Shown: positions 18,517 through 26,781 of the stretch, piece by piece
How the letters are laid out: every line of letters begins with the position of its first letter
Position numbering within the stretch: position 1 is the first letter of the stretch
Origin: UBA8437 sp963694825
Lineage (GTDB): Bacteria > Planctomycetota > Planctomycetia > Planctomycetales > Planctomycetaceae
Reading direction: 5' to 3'
Assembly: GCA_963694825.1 (NCBI GenBank)
Contig: CAVOEV010000007.1
Span: 1-44,899 of the forward strand
DNA: 44,899 nt
Made by a program: the position numbers and the translations under genes
The notes under the pieces: model-generated
Databases searched by the model: none
What the model was told of the DNA's origin: nothing
The model's input: the letters and a program-made list of their open reading frames with translations, nothing else

Positions 18517-20118
18517 ATGCGTTGTACCTTCGCGCTGTCCACACTGTTGACGCTTCTCGTTTCCCTCGTGGCCCAAGCAGCTGACGACGCCGTTTTTAGT
18601 CTCTCGGTACGCTCACGCCAGGTGGCCAAGATGCCGTGGGGCAACGGGCACAAGAGGACCAGTCGGCCGGTCAAGTGGAGGGCCGACCAGACGGCAGTGA
18701 TCGTCTGTGACATGTGGGATCTGCACCACTGCCTGAACGCGACCCGGCGCGGCACCGAGATGGCCCCGAGAATGAACAACCTGCTGAAACTGGCCCGTCG
18801 CCAGGGTGCCACGATCATTCACGCCCCCAGCAGTTGTATGGACACATACAAGGATCACCCGGCCCGCAAGCGGACCCAGGCGGTGCCACGATCGAAATCA
18901 CTGCCCGAGGAAATCGGCAAGTGGTGCTACAAGATCCCCGCCGAAGAAAAGGGCGTTTACCCACTCGACCAAACCGATGGTGGCGAAGATGACGATCTGG
19001 CCGAACATCGCGAGTGGGCCAAGAAGCTGGAAGCCATGGGCCGCAACCCCAGGTCTCCCTGGAAGAGCCAGACGGATCTGCTGGAGATCACCAACGAGGA
19101 CTACATCTCCGACAACGGCGAAGAGGTCTGGAGCATCCTGGAACAGAAGGGCCTGAAGAACGTGATCCTGGTCGGCGTGCACACCAACATGTGCGTACTC
19201 GGCCGTCCCTTCGGGCTACGGCAGATGTCCAGGAATGGAAAGAACGTTGTGCTGGTCCGCGATATGACCGACACGATGTACAACCCGCTCAGATGGCCGT
19301 TTGTCAGCCACTTTCAGGGCACCGACCTGATTGTCGAGCACATCGAAAAGTTCGTCTGTCCGACGATCACCAGTGACCAACTGCTTGGCGGAAAGCCGTT
19401 TGCTTTCAAGAACGACCATCGACCCAAGGCTGTGTTTCTAGTGGCCGAGAAGATCTACAACACGAAGTCGACATTGCCGGTCATGGCCCGGCATTTGTTC
19501 GAGAACCGATTGGGGTTCCAGACCAGCGTGCTGCACGCCGCCGATGGAGTTCACCGGATCCAGGGGATGGCCGCAGCCGTGGCACAGGCCGACCTGCTGA
19601 TCGTCTCGGTACGCCGCCGAGCACTCCCCGCCAAGGATCTCGATGCCCTGAAGGCTCACCTCGCAGCCGGCAAACCCCTGATCGGGCTCCGCACCGCCAG
19701 CCACGCGTTCGATGCCAGAGGGGCCGGGCCAAAGGGGCATGCCGAATGGCCCGAATTCGATGCCCGTGTGCTGGGTGGCAATTACCACGGTCATCATCCG
19801 TCAGGACCGACCGCCACGATCTCGGCCCAAAATACCGCACACCCTATCCTCGAGGGGATCTTCGGACCGTTTCCCAGCAAGGGGGCACTCTACCAGACCG
19901 GCCCGCTGGGCAAGCAGGCGACGGAATTGTTGAGTGGTTCGATTCCTGGGCAGAAGGCTGAGCCAATTGCCTGGACCAACCGGTACGGCAAGGCGCGGAT
20001 CTTCTACACCTCGCTGGGTCACGAAGACGACTTCAAACAGCCAGCGTTCTGGCAGCTGATGGAAAACGCTACCAGGTGGGCCACCAGGATGAAGGTCGCC
20101 GTTGCGGCACGGCCATGA
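18517..20118 (+). CDS. Secreted isochorismatase-like hydrolase fused to ThuA-like domain
   Basis: A 533-aa protein. ATG 18517 has GAGG six bases upstream and gives a signal peptide ending near residue 22. Residues ~55-290 are an isochorismatase/nicotinamidase-like cysteine hydrolase, with Asp65 in VIVCDMWD and the nucleophile Cys216 in VHTNMCVLG. Residues ~303-525 are a ThuA/trehalose-utilisation-like class I glutamine-amidotransferase-fold domain (GKPLIGLRTASHAF, FYTSLGHEDDF). Both families act on small amides or sugar-derived compounds, but the substrate here is not evident. The frame reaching back to 18259 is overrun by the upstream genes. It is the last gene of the cassette and ends in a strong hairpin shared with the convergent gene. 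Confidence 0.88.
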   Translation: MRCTFALSTLLTLLVSLVAQAADDAVFSLSVRSRQVAKMPWGNGHKRTSRPVKWRADQTAVIVCDMWDLHHCLNATRRGTEMAPRMNNLLKLARRQGATIIHAPSSCMDTYKDHPARKRTQAVPRSKSLPEEIGKWCYKIPAEEKGVYPLDQTDGGEDDDLAEHREWAKKLEAMGRNPRSPWKSQTDLLEITNEDYISDNGEEVWSILEQKGLKNVILVGVHTNMCVLGRPFGLRQMSRNGKNVVLVRDMTDTMYNPLRWPFVSHFQGTDLIVEHIEKFVCPTITSDQLLGGKPFAFKNDHRPKAVFLVAEKIYNTKSTLPVMARHLFENRLGFQTSVLHAADGVHRIQGMAAAVAQADLLIVSVRRRALPAKDLDALKAHLAAGKPLIGLRTASHAFDARGAGPKGHAEWPEFDARVLGGNYHGHHPSGPTATISAQNTAHPILEGIFGPFPSKGALYQTGPLGKQATELLSGSIPGQKAEPIAWTNRYGKARIFYTSLGHEDDFKQPAFWQLMENATRWATRMKVAVAARP

Positions 20119-20137
20119 TCTCATGACCCCGTGCCGC
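20104..20137. terminator. Hairpin between convergent genes, possible bidirectional terminator
   Basis: A perfect 9-bp stem, GCGGCACGG (20104-20112) with CCGTGCCGC (20129-20137), encloses a 16-nt loop that contains a small ATGA/TCAT inverted pair. It begins inside the last codons of the isochorismatase-ThuA gene and lies just before the convergent stop at 20157. There is no T-run on either side, so it is not a classical intrinsic terminator, but the position suggests transcript-end function. Confidence 0.45.
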
Positions 20138-20156
20138 TTGCAGGCTCGGACAGGAC

Positions 20157-20687
20157 TTATGGACTCGCCGGGGCGTCGTCGTCGTCGCTCTCGGCGATCA
20201 GAATCGGGATCGCGATCACCGTCGCACCCACCGCCACCAGGCCAAACTCGCTCATGCCCAGCAACCCGTCCTCCTCGGACACCACTTCACCATCCTGACC
20301 GCGAACCACCAATGGTTGGTCAACCAGAACGATCTCGGCAACTGTTCGCGGAGGAGCCGAGCCGGCAGCCCAGGCACGGACCAACTGCGTCGCCGAACCG
20401 GACGTCACGGCATAGGCACCACCCGGAAGATTCTGCACTGTGAACCGGCCCGTGCGATCAGTCTGCACCCGAGCAATCAGCTTCGCACCACGGTGGACTC
20501 GGACCGTACGACCCGACAATGCCCGGCCGCGGCCATCAACCACTCGACCAACCAACGTGCCCCGAACACCCAGCACGACGTCCGACATTTTGGAGATCTG
20601 CGCCAGGCGAGGCGTCGCAGACATCGCTGCCTGCGGCAAGAGTATTCCCAGACAGGCCAGCCCCAAAGATATTCGTGCAATCAACAT
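20157..20687 (-). CDS. Small exported carboxypeptidase-regulatory-like protein with C-terminal membrane segment
   Basis: A 176-aa protein from ATG 20687; an in-frame GTG lies 9 bp upstream. A signal peptide (about residues 1-24) leads to a region beginning near residue 40. That region reads as a carboxypeptidase-regulatory/transthyretin-like beta sandwich (GTLVGRVVDGRGRALSGRTV, TDRTGRFTVQNLPGGAYAV). Near residues 145-165 there is a hydrophobic helix, followed by an acidic tail (ESDDDD). This fits a protein anchored at its C-terminus with a beta domain outside the cytoplasm. Such small proteins are frequent in planctomycete genomes; no specific role is known to me. It stands alone, 174 bp from the nearest gene on its strand. 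Confidence 0.72.
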   Translation of the reverse strand: MLIARISLGLACLGILLPQAAMSATPRLAQISKMSDVVLGVRGTLVGRVVDGRGRALSGRTVRVHRGAKLIARVQTDRTGRFTVQNLPGGAYAVTSGSATQLVRAWAAGSAPPRTVAEIVLVDQPLVVRGQDGEVVSEEDGLLGMSEFGLVAVGATVIAIPILIAESDDDDAPASP

Positions 20688-20861
20688 GGCAATCACCGTT
20701 GTTGTGGTTGGTCGGATCGAAGCGAAACCATCGCGTATGTACCTAAGATCGGTTACGCGGCTTGCCCGGTCGAGTACAACAGTGTTGAACCTTGCAGAAT
20801 CTCCAGACTACCCATACTAACAACCGTGTCGGTCAGGCTGTGTATAGAGGGTCCCCCGGCT

Positions 20862-22283
20862 CTACGCCCGGCTGATGAGTTCGGGGATCGGTGTACCTTT
20901 GGAGAGTACGGGGACGGGTCGGCCACCGAAGTCGGTCAGGGCGGTGTGTTGTGTATCGATTCGAAGGTGATGATAGATGGTGGCGAGGAAGTCGTAGGGG
21001 CTGACGCGTCGTTTGACGGGATCCTCACCTCGGGGATCGGTCGCTCCGATCACCTGCCCGGTCTGCATGCCTCCTCCAGCAAAGACCATCGAGTTGGCTC
21101 GAGGCCAATGATCGCGCCCGGGCTGCCTGGTCCCTTTGGGCCGACTGGCTTTGCCTGGTCCGCTTGAAGGTTGGTTCGAGATACGTGGTGTCCGTCCGAA
21201 TTCGCCGGTAATGATCACAAGCACCCGTCGATCGAGTCCGCGGTCGTAGACATCTTCGATCAAGGCACTAATCGCCTGATCGAAGAACGGCGTTCTCCAA
21301 GCGAGCGCCTCAAACACATGGTGGTTCACAGCGTGGTCATCCCAATTGCTGACACGTCCACACAGCGGCCCATCGAACTCGGTCGCCACAATATCCACAC
21401 CGGCTTCGACCAGTCGCCGCGCCAACAGGCATTGTTGCCCCCACTGGTTTCGGCCATAGCGGTCTCTGAGCTCATCGGGCTCATCCTTGAGGTCGAAGGC
21501 CTTCTGAGCATCAGGGCTGGTCAGAAGTGACAGTGCCTGAGCCTCGAAGTCATCAACCGCCTGCATCAGTCCAGTCTGGTCGATATCGCGTCGCAGCCTG
21601 TCAAAAGAAGCTCTCAGATTGGTCCGACGTTCCAAGCGAACCAGCGCGTCCTTCTTGACTCCGATATTCGGGATGGCGAAGGTCGGCTGACTCGGATCTC
21701 CAGTGACCCGAAACGGCTCGTATGAGGGTCCGAGGTAGGCCGGTCCGGCGATCTGAAACGAGTCGTACCGATCGACCGGATTCAGTGCGACGTAGTTGGG
21801 AAGTGCCTTGGGTGAATCGGCTCTCAGGAAATTGGCTACGGTCATCCAGTCCGGGTAGATCGGCTTGGGCTTGTCAGCTCGAGCCGGATCTCCCGAAAGG
21901 ACTCTGAGCGATCCGGCAGGGTGCCCGCCAGCGTCATGAGCCATCGAGCGAAGGATATTAAACTTGTCGGAAATCGCGGCCATCTTGGGCAGCAACTCGG
22001 TCAGTTGCGTACCAGCCACGCTGGTGGAAATCGGTTGATAGGGGCTGCGGTAGGCATCGGTGGCACCCGGCTTGGGATCCCAGGTGTCCAGGTGACTACA
22101 TCCTCCACGCAACCACACCAGAATCACAGCTGTCGGTTCGCCGTCCACCCCCGCCCCAGCCGTCTCGGCCCGAGCTTGGTAGAGACCGGGCAGGGTCAGA
22201 CCGCTGAAGCCGACCAAGCCGGTCCTGAGCAGTTCGCGTCGACCGATCTCACGACCGGGACCTTGGCACCGTCTTGAGTGCAT
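20862..22283 (-). CDS. DUF1501 family Tat-exported protein, lone copy
   Basis: A 473-aa protein. ATG 22283 follows AGGAG by about 6 nt. The Tat motif GRRELLRTG is at residues 14-22. The first family motif reads RGGCSHLDTWDPKP, with Cys in place of Pro. The C-terminal motifs are TGEFGRTP and GRDHWPRANSMVFAGGG, separated by a Lys/Pro-rich insertion of about 18 residues (SNQPSSGPGKASRPKG) seen in no other copy here. It has no adjacent DUF1553 gene: downstream lies the small carboxypeptidase-regulatory-like gene, upstream the esterase. It may work with a DUF1553 protein encoded elsewhere. Confidence 0.92.
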   Translation of the reverse strand: MHSRRCQGPGREIGRRELLRTGLVGFSGLTLPGLYQARAETAGAGVDGEPTAVILVWLRGGCSHLDTWDPKPGATDAYRSPYQPISTSVAGTQLTELLPKMAAISDKFNILRSMAHDAGGHPAGSLRVLSGDPARADKPKPIYPDWMTVANFLRADSPKALPNYVALNPVDRYDSFQIAGPAYLGPSYEPFRVTGDPSQPTFAIPNIGVKKDALVRLERRTNLRASFDRLRRDIDQTGLMQAVDDFEAQALSLLTSPDAQKAFDLKDEPDELRDRYGRNQWGQQCLLARRLVEAGVDIVATEFDGPLCGRVSNWDDHAVNHHVFEALAWRTPFFDQAISALIEDVYDRGLDRRVLVIITGEFGRTPRISNQPSSGPGKASRPKGTRQPGRDHWPRANSMVFAGGGMQTGQVIGATDPRGEDPVKRRVSPYDFLATIYHHLRIDTQHTALTDFGGRPVPVLSKGTPIPELISRA

Positions 22284-22397
22284 GACCCACTCCTGTCGAT
22301 CTACCAGAACACCCGCCGGACATTTGCCGACAGGCTGTTCAAATCAATATCCACCTATCCATCCTATCGGCCATTACCAAGCTCTGCCAACCGCGTT

Positions 22398-23822
22398 TCA
22401 CTTGGCGGGCCAGGAATCGGTTCGGAACGGTGAGGCGGGCAGGCCGTTCTTGTTCGAGAGGTTGGGTTCGGCTTCCTGGTCCCAACCAAACCGCACGGCC
22501 ACCGGGTTGTTGACCGAATCGGCTCGCACGACAACGGTCGACCCCTTGATCGTTGCCGAGGCTTCGACGAACTCTCCGTCCTTGCCGGCGATCATGAAGT
22601 GCGACAGCGGCTTGTTGTCTCGAGCCACCAGCCCGTCTCCGACGTGGTCGAAGGCGACGACAATCGACTTGTCCTTGGCTTTCATGCTCTTGTAGAGCGG
22701 CCCCGAGTAGACAACGTCCTTCTTGCCGTAGGTTTGGGACAGGGCCCAGAGGCCCAACCGTCGTCCGACGTCCTGCTTGTTCTTGGGATGAATGTCGGTT
22801 CGGTTTCCGATATCGACCGTCACAGCCATGCCGGTGTGCGGAACCGAGAGGGTCTTGAGTTGAGCTTCCCAGATACCGGCGAGGGCCTGAGGCGAGCGGT
22901 TGCCGTACTTGTAAGGGGCCAACTGGACGAAGTAGAAGGGCAGGTTGGGTTTCTGCCAGGTGGATCGCCAACCGGCAATCAGAGCCTTCATCTTTTCGTG
23001 GTAGAGCATGCCTTCGCCGTTGTTCGATTCGCCCTGGTACCAGATAGCTCCCCGGATGCCGTAAGGAATCACCGGTGCGACCATGCCGTTGTACAGGGCC
23101 ATCGCGCTCTGGGGATCGACTGCCCCCTTGCTGTTGCGATTGGGGAACTGGTCAAGTGTCCCGGCGATATCGGCCAGTTTCGGAACGGCCCGGAACCCGG
23201 CCGGTGGCGTCCACGGCTCGATCCGCGTGCCGCCCCAATTGCAGCCCAGCAGCCCAATCGGGACATCGAGTTCGTCCTTCAGGAACTTTCCAAAGTAGTA
23301 CCCGACCGCCGTAAAATCACCCACGGTCTTAGGGCTGCAGACTTGCCACCCGGAGCTGGGAATATCCGATTGCGGATTGTCGGCCGGCCGATGCGGGAAC
23401 TTGATATGTCGAATTCTCGGATACTTGGCCGCCGCAATTTCCTTCTCGGCGTCATTCGACTGCTTGACTCGCCATTCCATATTCGATTGCCCCGAGCAGA
23501 ACCAGACCTCGCCGACGAGCACGTTCTTGATGGTCGCATCGCTGGTCCCCCTGACCGTGATCTCGTGCGGCCCGCCCGCTTTCATCGTCGGCAGGTAGAC
23601 CGTCCAGCGACCATCCGCTCCGGCCGTCGCCGTCGCCGTGGTCTTGCCGACCGTCACCGTCACCTTCGTCCCAGGCGTGTCCCAGCCCCACACCGGCACC
23701 GGTTCGCCACGTTGCAGAACCATGTTGTCGCCGATCACCGACGGCAACCGGACTTCCGCTTCGAGTGCAGGAGCAACCAGAACGAGGATGAGTGTGGCGA
23801 GCAACTGGTGCATGGGCTGCAT
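22398..23822 (-). CDS. Sialate O-acetylesterase-like (SASA) esterase
   Basis: A 474-aa protein. ATG 23822 follows AGGAG with a 7-nt spacer and gives a signal peptide ending near residue 22. The N-terminal beta region (VIGDNMVLQRGEPVPVWGW) is typical of the secreted 9-O-acetylesterase/SASA family. The SGNH-type catalytic parts are visible: GQSNMEW with nucleophile Ser113, a WYQGESN block at about 261-267, and DIHP at 343-346 holding the catalytic Asp/His. It should remove acetyl groups from a sugar; sialic acid is only one possibility and xylan- or other acetyl-glycan is equally likely in planctomycetes. It starts 89 bp after gyrB on the same strand but is probably not functionally tied to it. 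Confidence 0.92.
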   Translation of the reverse strand: MQPMHQLLATLILVLVAPALEAEVRLPSVIGDNMVLQRGEPVPVWGWDTPGTKVTVTVGKTTATATAGADGRWTVYLPTMKAGGPHEITVRGTSDATIKNVLVGEVWFCSGQSNMEWRVKQSNDAEKEIAAAKYPRIRHIKFPHRPADNPQSDIPSSGWQVCSPKTVGDFTAVGYYFGKFLKDELDVPIGLLGCNWGGTRIEPWTPPAGFRAVPKLADIAGTLDQFPNRNSKGAVDPQSAMALYNGMVAPVIPYGIRGAIWYQGESNNGEGMLYHEKMKALIAGWRSTWQKPNLPFYFVQLAPYKYGNRSPQALAGIWEAQLKTLSVPHTGMAVTVDIGNRTDIHPKNKQDVGRRLGLWALSQTYGKKDVVYSGPLYKSMKAKDKSIVVAFDHVGDGLVARDNKPLSHFMIAGKDGEFVEASATIKGSTVVVRADSVNNPVAVRFGWDQEAEPNLSNKNGLPASPFRTDSWPAK

Positions 23823-23911
23823 GGCGAGACTCCTGGTGCATGTCGATCAGAACGTGCAGTCAGATTAGCTCGGGCAGACACTGTCGTCGAGGCGGTGGAC
23901 GGCTCGCGTGG

Positions 23912-26410
23912 TCAAACGTCGAGATTTTTGACGTCCAACGCGTGCTCCTCGATGAACTTACGTCGCGGCTCGACATCGTCGCCCATCAGGACGTTGAACA
24001 GGTCATGAGCAGCACTGGCATCTTCGACGGTCACCTGCAGCAAATGTCGACTCGTCGAATCCATACTCGTGTCCCAAAGTTCCTCGGGGTCCATTTCACC
24101 CAACCCCTTGAACCGGGTGATCTTCAAGCCCTTCTCACCCAGCGACCGGATCGATGAGATCAGGTCACGAAAACTCGAGAGTAAGTCTTCAGAGTCTTCA
24201 TTGACCAGTCGCAACGGGTAGTAGGGTTCCCCATCCCGGTTCCCGGCCGGCAGCAGGTCATGGACGGTGATGCCAAACCCCTTCAGTTCGGCCAACGAGG
24301 CATTGATCGACTTGATCTCGTGCAGGTTGGTTCGTTTCAACTCTGGAGCTGCCGTATCGGCCCCGGTCGAGTTCGACTCACCATTTCCGTCAGGTACGGC
24401 CGGAGTGTCATTCTCGGCGACGACGAAATCGTCGCCGTGCTTTTCTTTTTCCGATTCAAGAAACGCATCGGCTTCATCACTGCTGTGGAACCAGCGTTGT
24501 TCGCGCCCCAGGAACACTCGGTAGCGAGGCAACTGGCCATCGTCGCTAACGTGTTCGCCAACCAGCCACCTGAGATCGACTCCACGTCGCTCGAGTGTTT
24601 GCAGGGGTTCTTCCAAAGCGTTGAGTAACTTGATAACGGTTGCCAGGGCATCGCCATCGAGCGACTGTCCGTCGTCGAGTTCCACTCGACTGCCTTCGGC
24701 TCCCAGTTCGATCAGTTCCGACATCATCTCGTCGTGCGTCTGCACGTACCGAGCCTTCTTGCGTCCCTGGATGACTCGGTACAGCGGCGGCTGAGCGATG
24801 TAGACACAGCCCCCCTTGATCAGCGGTTCCATGTGTCGATAGAGGAAGGTGAGCAGCAGTGTACGGATGTGGCTGCCATCGACATCGGCATCGGTCATCA
24901 GGATGATCTTGCCATAACGCCGCTTGGCGATATCTTCGAGTTGGGCTCCGGGCGGAACACCGATCGCCTTGAAGATATTGGTGACTTCCTTGTTCTGCAG
25001 CACCTTGGCTTCGCGGGCCTTTTGCACGTTCAGGATTTTTCCACGCAGCGGGAGGATGGCCTGGGTATTGGAGTCCCGACCGGTATCGGCCGACCCGCCG
25101 GCCGAGTCGCCTTCGACCAGGTAGAGCTCGGTTTCTTCGAGAGTACGGCTGCGGCAATCGCGAAGTTTTTCGGGCAGGCCACCGGTGGTCAGCGCGCCCT
25201 TGCGGCGAATCATCTCACGCGCCTTGCGAGCCGCCTCGCGCGCTTCAGCCGCCCGCATCCCCTTGCCGGCGATCAATCGCGCCACCTTCGGGTTGGCTTC
25301 CAGAAACTTCGTCATGCCGTCATGCACGACCGACGTCACGATTCCTTCGACCTCGCTGTTGCCCAACTTGGTCTTGGTCTGTCCCTCGAACTGTGGATCA
25401 GGGACGCGGACCGCGATCACAGCTGTCAGGCCTTCGCGAAAGTCGTCTCCGGTCGGAGTCGCGTCCTTGAACAGGTTTTCCTTGCGGCCGTACTGGTTGA
25501 TCGAACGAGTCAGACCGCTGCGAAACCCACTCAGATGCGTGCCACCTTCGATGTTGTTGATGTTGTTGGCGAAGGTGCGAACCGTTTCCGTGAAGTCCAT
25601 GTGGTATTGCACGGCGACATCGACTTCGACCTCGTCCAGATGAGCCTGGATCGAAATCACGTCGCTAAACAAAGGCTGTTCGGTGCGGTTCAGGTGTTCG
25701 ACAAACTCGATCAGGCCTCTCTCGTAACAGAACTCCTCGGACCGATCCGAGCATTCGTCGGAAATCTTGATCCTCACACCCGCGTTCAGAAAGGCGACTT
25801 CCTGGAGTCGGCGTGCGAGCGTATCAAAGGCAAACTTGGTTTCCGGGAAGATCTCGGGGTCGGGGTGAAACTTCACATAAGTTCCACTCTTGGTCGACTT
25901 ACCCAGTTCCTTGAGCGGCCCGGTCATCTTTCCTCGCTCGAAACCCATCGTCCACAGTTTCTCGTCGCGACGGATTTCGACTTCGAGCCATTTCGAGAGT
26001 GCGTTGACGGCTGTCAGCCCGACACCGTGCAGGCCGCCTGTCCCAGTCTTGTAGCCACTCTCGCGGTCGAATTTTCCGCCCGCATGGATCTCGGTGAAGA
26101 CCACCTCGAGTGCCGAGCGGTTTTCCTGTTCTTCGAGTATTCCGACCGGGATCCCACGTCCATCATCCTTGACGCTCAGGCTTCCGTCGTCGTGCAGCAC
26201 GACGGTGACGGTCGTGGCGTATCCGTTGACCGCTTCGTCAATGCTGTTGTCGACCACCTCGAAGACCAAGTGGTGCAGTCCGCGCGCGGTGGTGTCGCCG
26301 ATGTACATCGCCGGACGCATCCGGATGCCTTCGACACCCTTCAGCGCACGAATCTGATTCGACGTGTACTCGGCACCTCCAGCACCAGTTTTGTCCACCA
26401 CGTCACTCAC
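23912..26410 (-). CDS. gyrB: DNA gyrase subunit B
   Basis: An 832-aa protein. Start GTG 26410 has GGAGG nine bases upstream. The GHKL ATPase domain shows RMRPAMYIGD (31-40), EVVDNSIDEA (51-60), DDGRGIPVG (82-90) and GGLHGVGLTAVNALS (125-139). The TOPRIM domain has EGDSAGGSA (433-441), PLRGKILNV (454-462), the gyrase-type signature, and DADVDGSH (507-514). The C-terminal GLGEMDPEELW (769-779) binds GyrA and DNA. An acidic insert at about 620-690 (VAENDTPAVPDGNGESNS) lengthens the tail. It supplies ATP-driven negative supercoiling with GyrA, encoded elsewhere. It lies 35 bp after dciA within a dnaA-dnaN-dciA-gyrB series. Confidence 0.98.
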   Translation of the reverse strand: MSDVVDKTGAGGAEYTSNQIRALKGVEGIRMRPAMYIGDTTARGLHHLVFEVVDNSIDEAVNGYATTVTVVLHDDGSLSVKDDGRGIPVGILEEQENRSALEVVFTEIHAGGKFDRESGYKTGTGGLHGVGLTAVNALSKWLEVEIRRDEKLWTMGFERGKMTGPLKELGKSTKSGTYVKFHPDPEIFPETKFAFDTLARRLQEVAFLNAGVRIKISDECSDRSEEFCYERGLIEFVEHLNRTEQPLFSDVISIQAHLDEVEVDVAVQYHMDFTETVRTFANNINNIEGGTHLSGFRSGLTRSINQYGRKENLFKDATPTGDDFREGLTAVIAVRVPDPQFEGQTKTKLGNSEVEGIVTSVVHDGMTKFLEANPKVARLIAGKGMRAAEAREAARKAREMIRRKGALTTGGLPEKLRDCRSRTLEETELYLVEGDSAGGSADTGRDSNTQAILPLRGKILNVQKAREAKVLQNKEVTNIFKAIGVPPGAQLEDIAKRRYGKIILMTDADVDGSHIRTLLLTFLYRHMEPLIKGGCVYIAQPPLYRVIQGRKKARYVQTHDEMMSELIELGAEGSRVELDDGQSLDGDALATVIKLLNALEEPLQTLERRGVDLRWLVGEHVSDDGQLPRYRVFLGREQRWFHSSDEADAFLESEKEKHGDDFVVAENDTPAVPDGNGESNSTGADTAAPELKRTNLHEIKSINASLAELKGFGITVHDLLPAGNRDGEPYYPLRLVNEDSEDLLSSFRDLISSIRSLGEKGLKITRFKGLGEMDPEELWDTSMDSTSRHLLQVTVEDASAAHDLFNVLMGDDVEPRRKFIEEHALDVKNLDV

Positions 26411-26445
26411 TTCCTCAACCCTCCGCCACGCTCACAAGAAAACCT

Positions 26446-26778
26446 TCAGTTGCCGCTACTCCTCGATTCGCCCAGGCTGCCCTTGAGCCGGAACTTCAGC
26501 CGGTTGATCTTCAGTCCGGGTTGCTCTCTGAGTGCTTCGAGCAGGCTCGACTTGTGAAACGAATCCAGTTCATACATCAACGCCGCACTGGCAACCTCGA
26601 TCTCCAAACACCTGTTCTTGACTGCGACAACCCGGGTTTCGGAAGCAATCCGATCGCCGGCAATCTGTTTCCACGCCGCACTGAGCTGTTCAGTGCCTCC
26701 GCTGCGAGCCAATCCCTTCAGCGCCACCAGTTCTGAAAGGGCGTCGCCCAGCCGCTGCGGTCCGCGGGCTGAACGCAT
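26446..26778 (-). CDS. dciA: DciA-like (DUF721) putative helicase-loading protein
   Basis: A 110-aa protein. ATG 26778 lies 3 nt after the dnaN stop; an overlapping TTG at 26781 is a less likely start. The DUF721/DciA core is visible: LGDALSELVALKGLAR at the front, AAWKQIAGDRIASET (near 35-50), then the small beta unit VVAVKNRCLEIEVASAALMYEL and the helix LLEALRE. DciA loads the replicative helicase DnaB in bacteria that lack DnaC, and DUF721 genes often lie near dnaA-dnaN-gyrB. It occupies the place where recF is often found; no recF is present between dnaN and gyrB. The tail is basic and Ser-rich. Confidence 0.82.
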   Translation of the reverse strand: MRSARGPQRLGDALSELVALKGLARSGGTEQLSAAWKQIAGDRIASETRVVAVKNRCLEIEVASAALMYELDSFHKSSLLEALREQPGLKINRLKFRLKGSLGESRSSGN

Positions 26779-26781
26779 CAA

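Noticed and set aside
22599..24008. 469-codon plus-strand frame opposite the SASA esterase
   Set aside because: It is antisense to a gene with intact GQSN, QGESN and DIHP motifs; no start signals.
24734..26557. 607-codon plus-strand open frame opposite gyrB
   Set aside because: It is fully antisense to gyrB and dciA, has no family resemblance, and long antisense frames are expected in GC-rich genes with this codon use.
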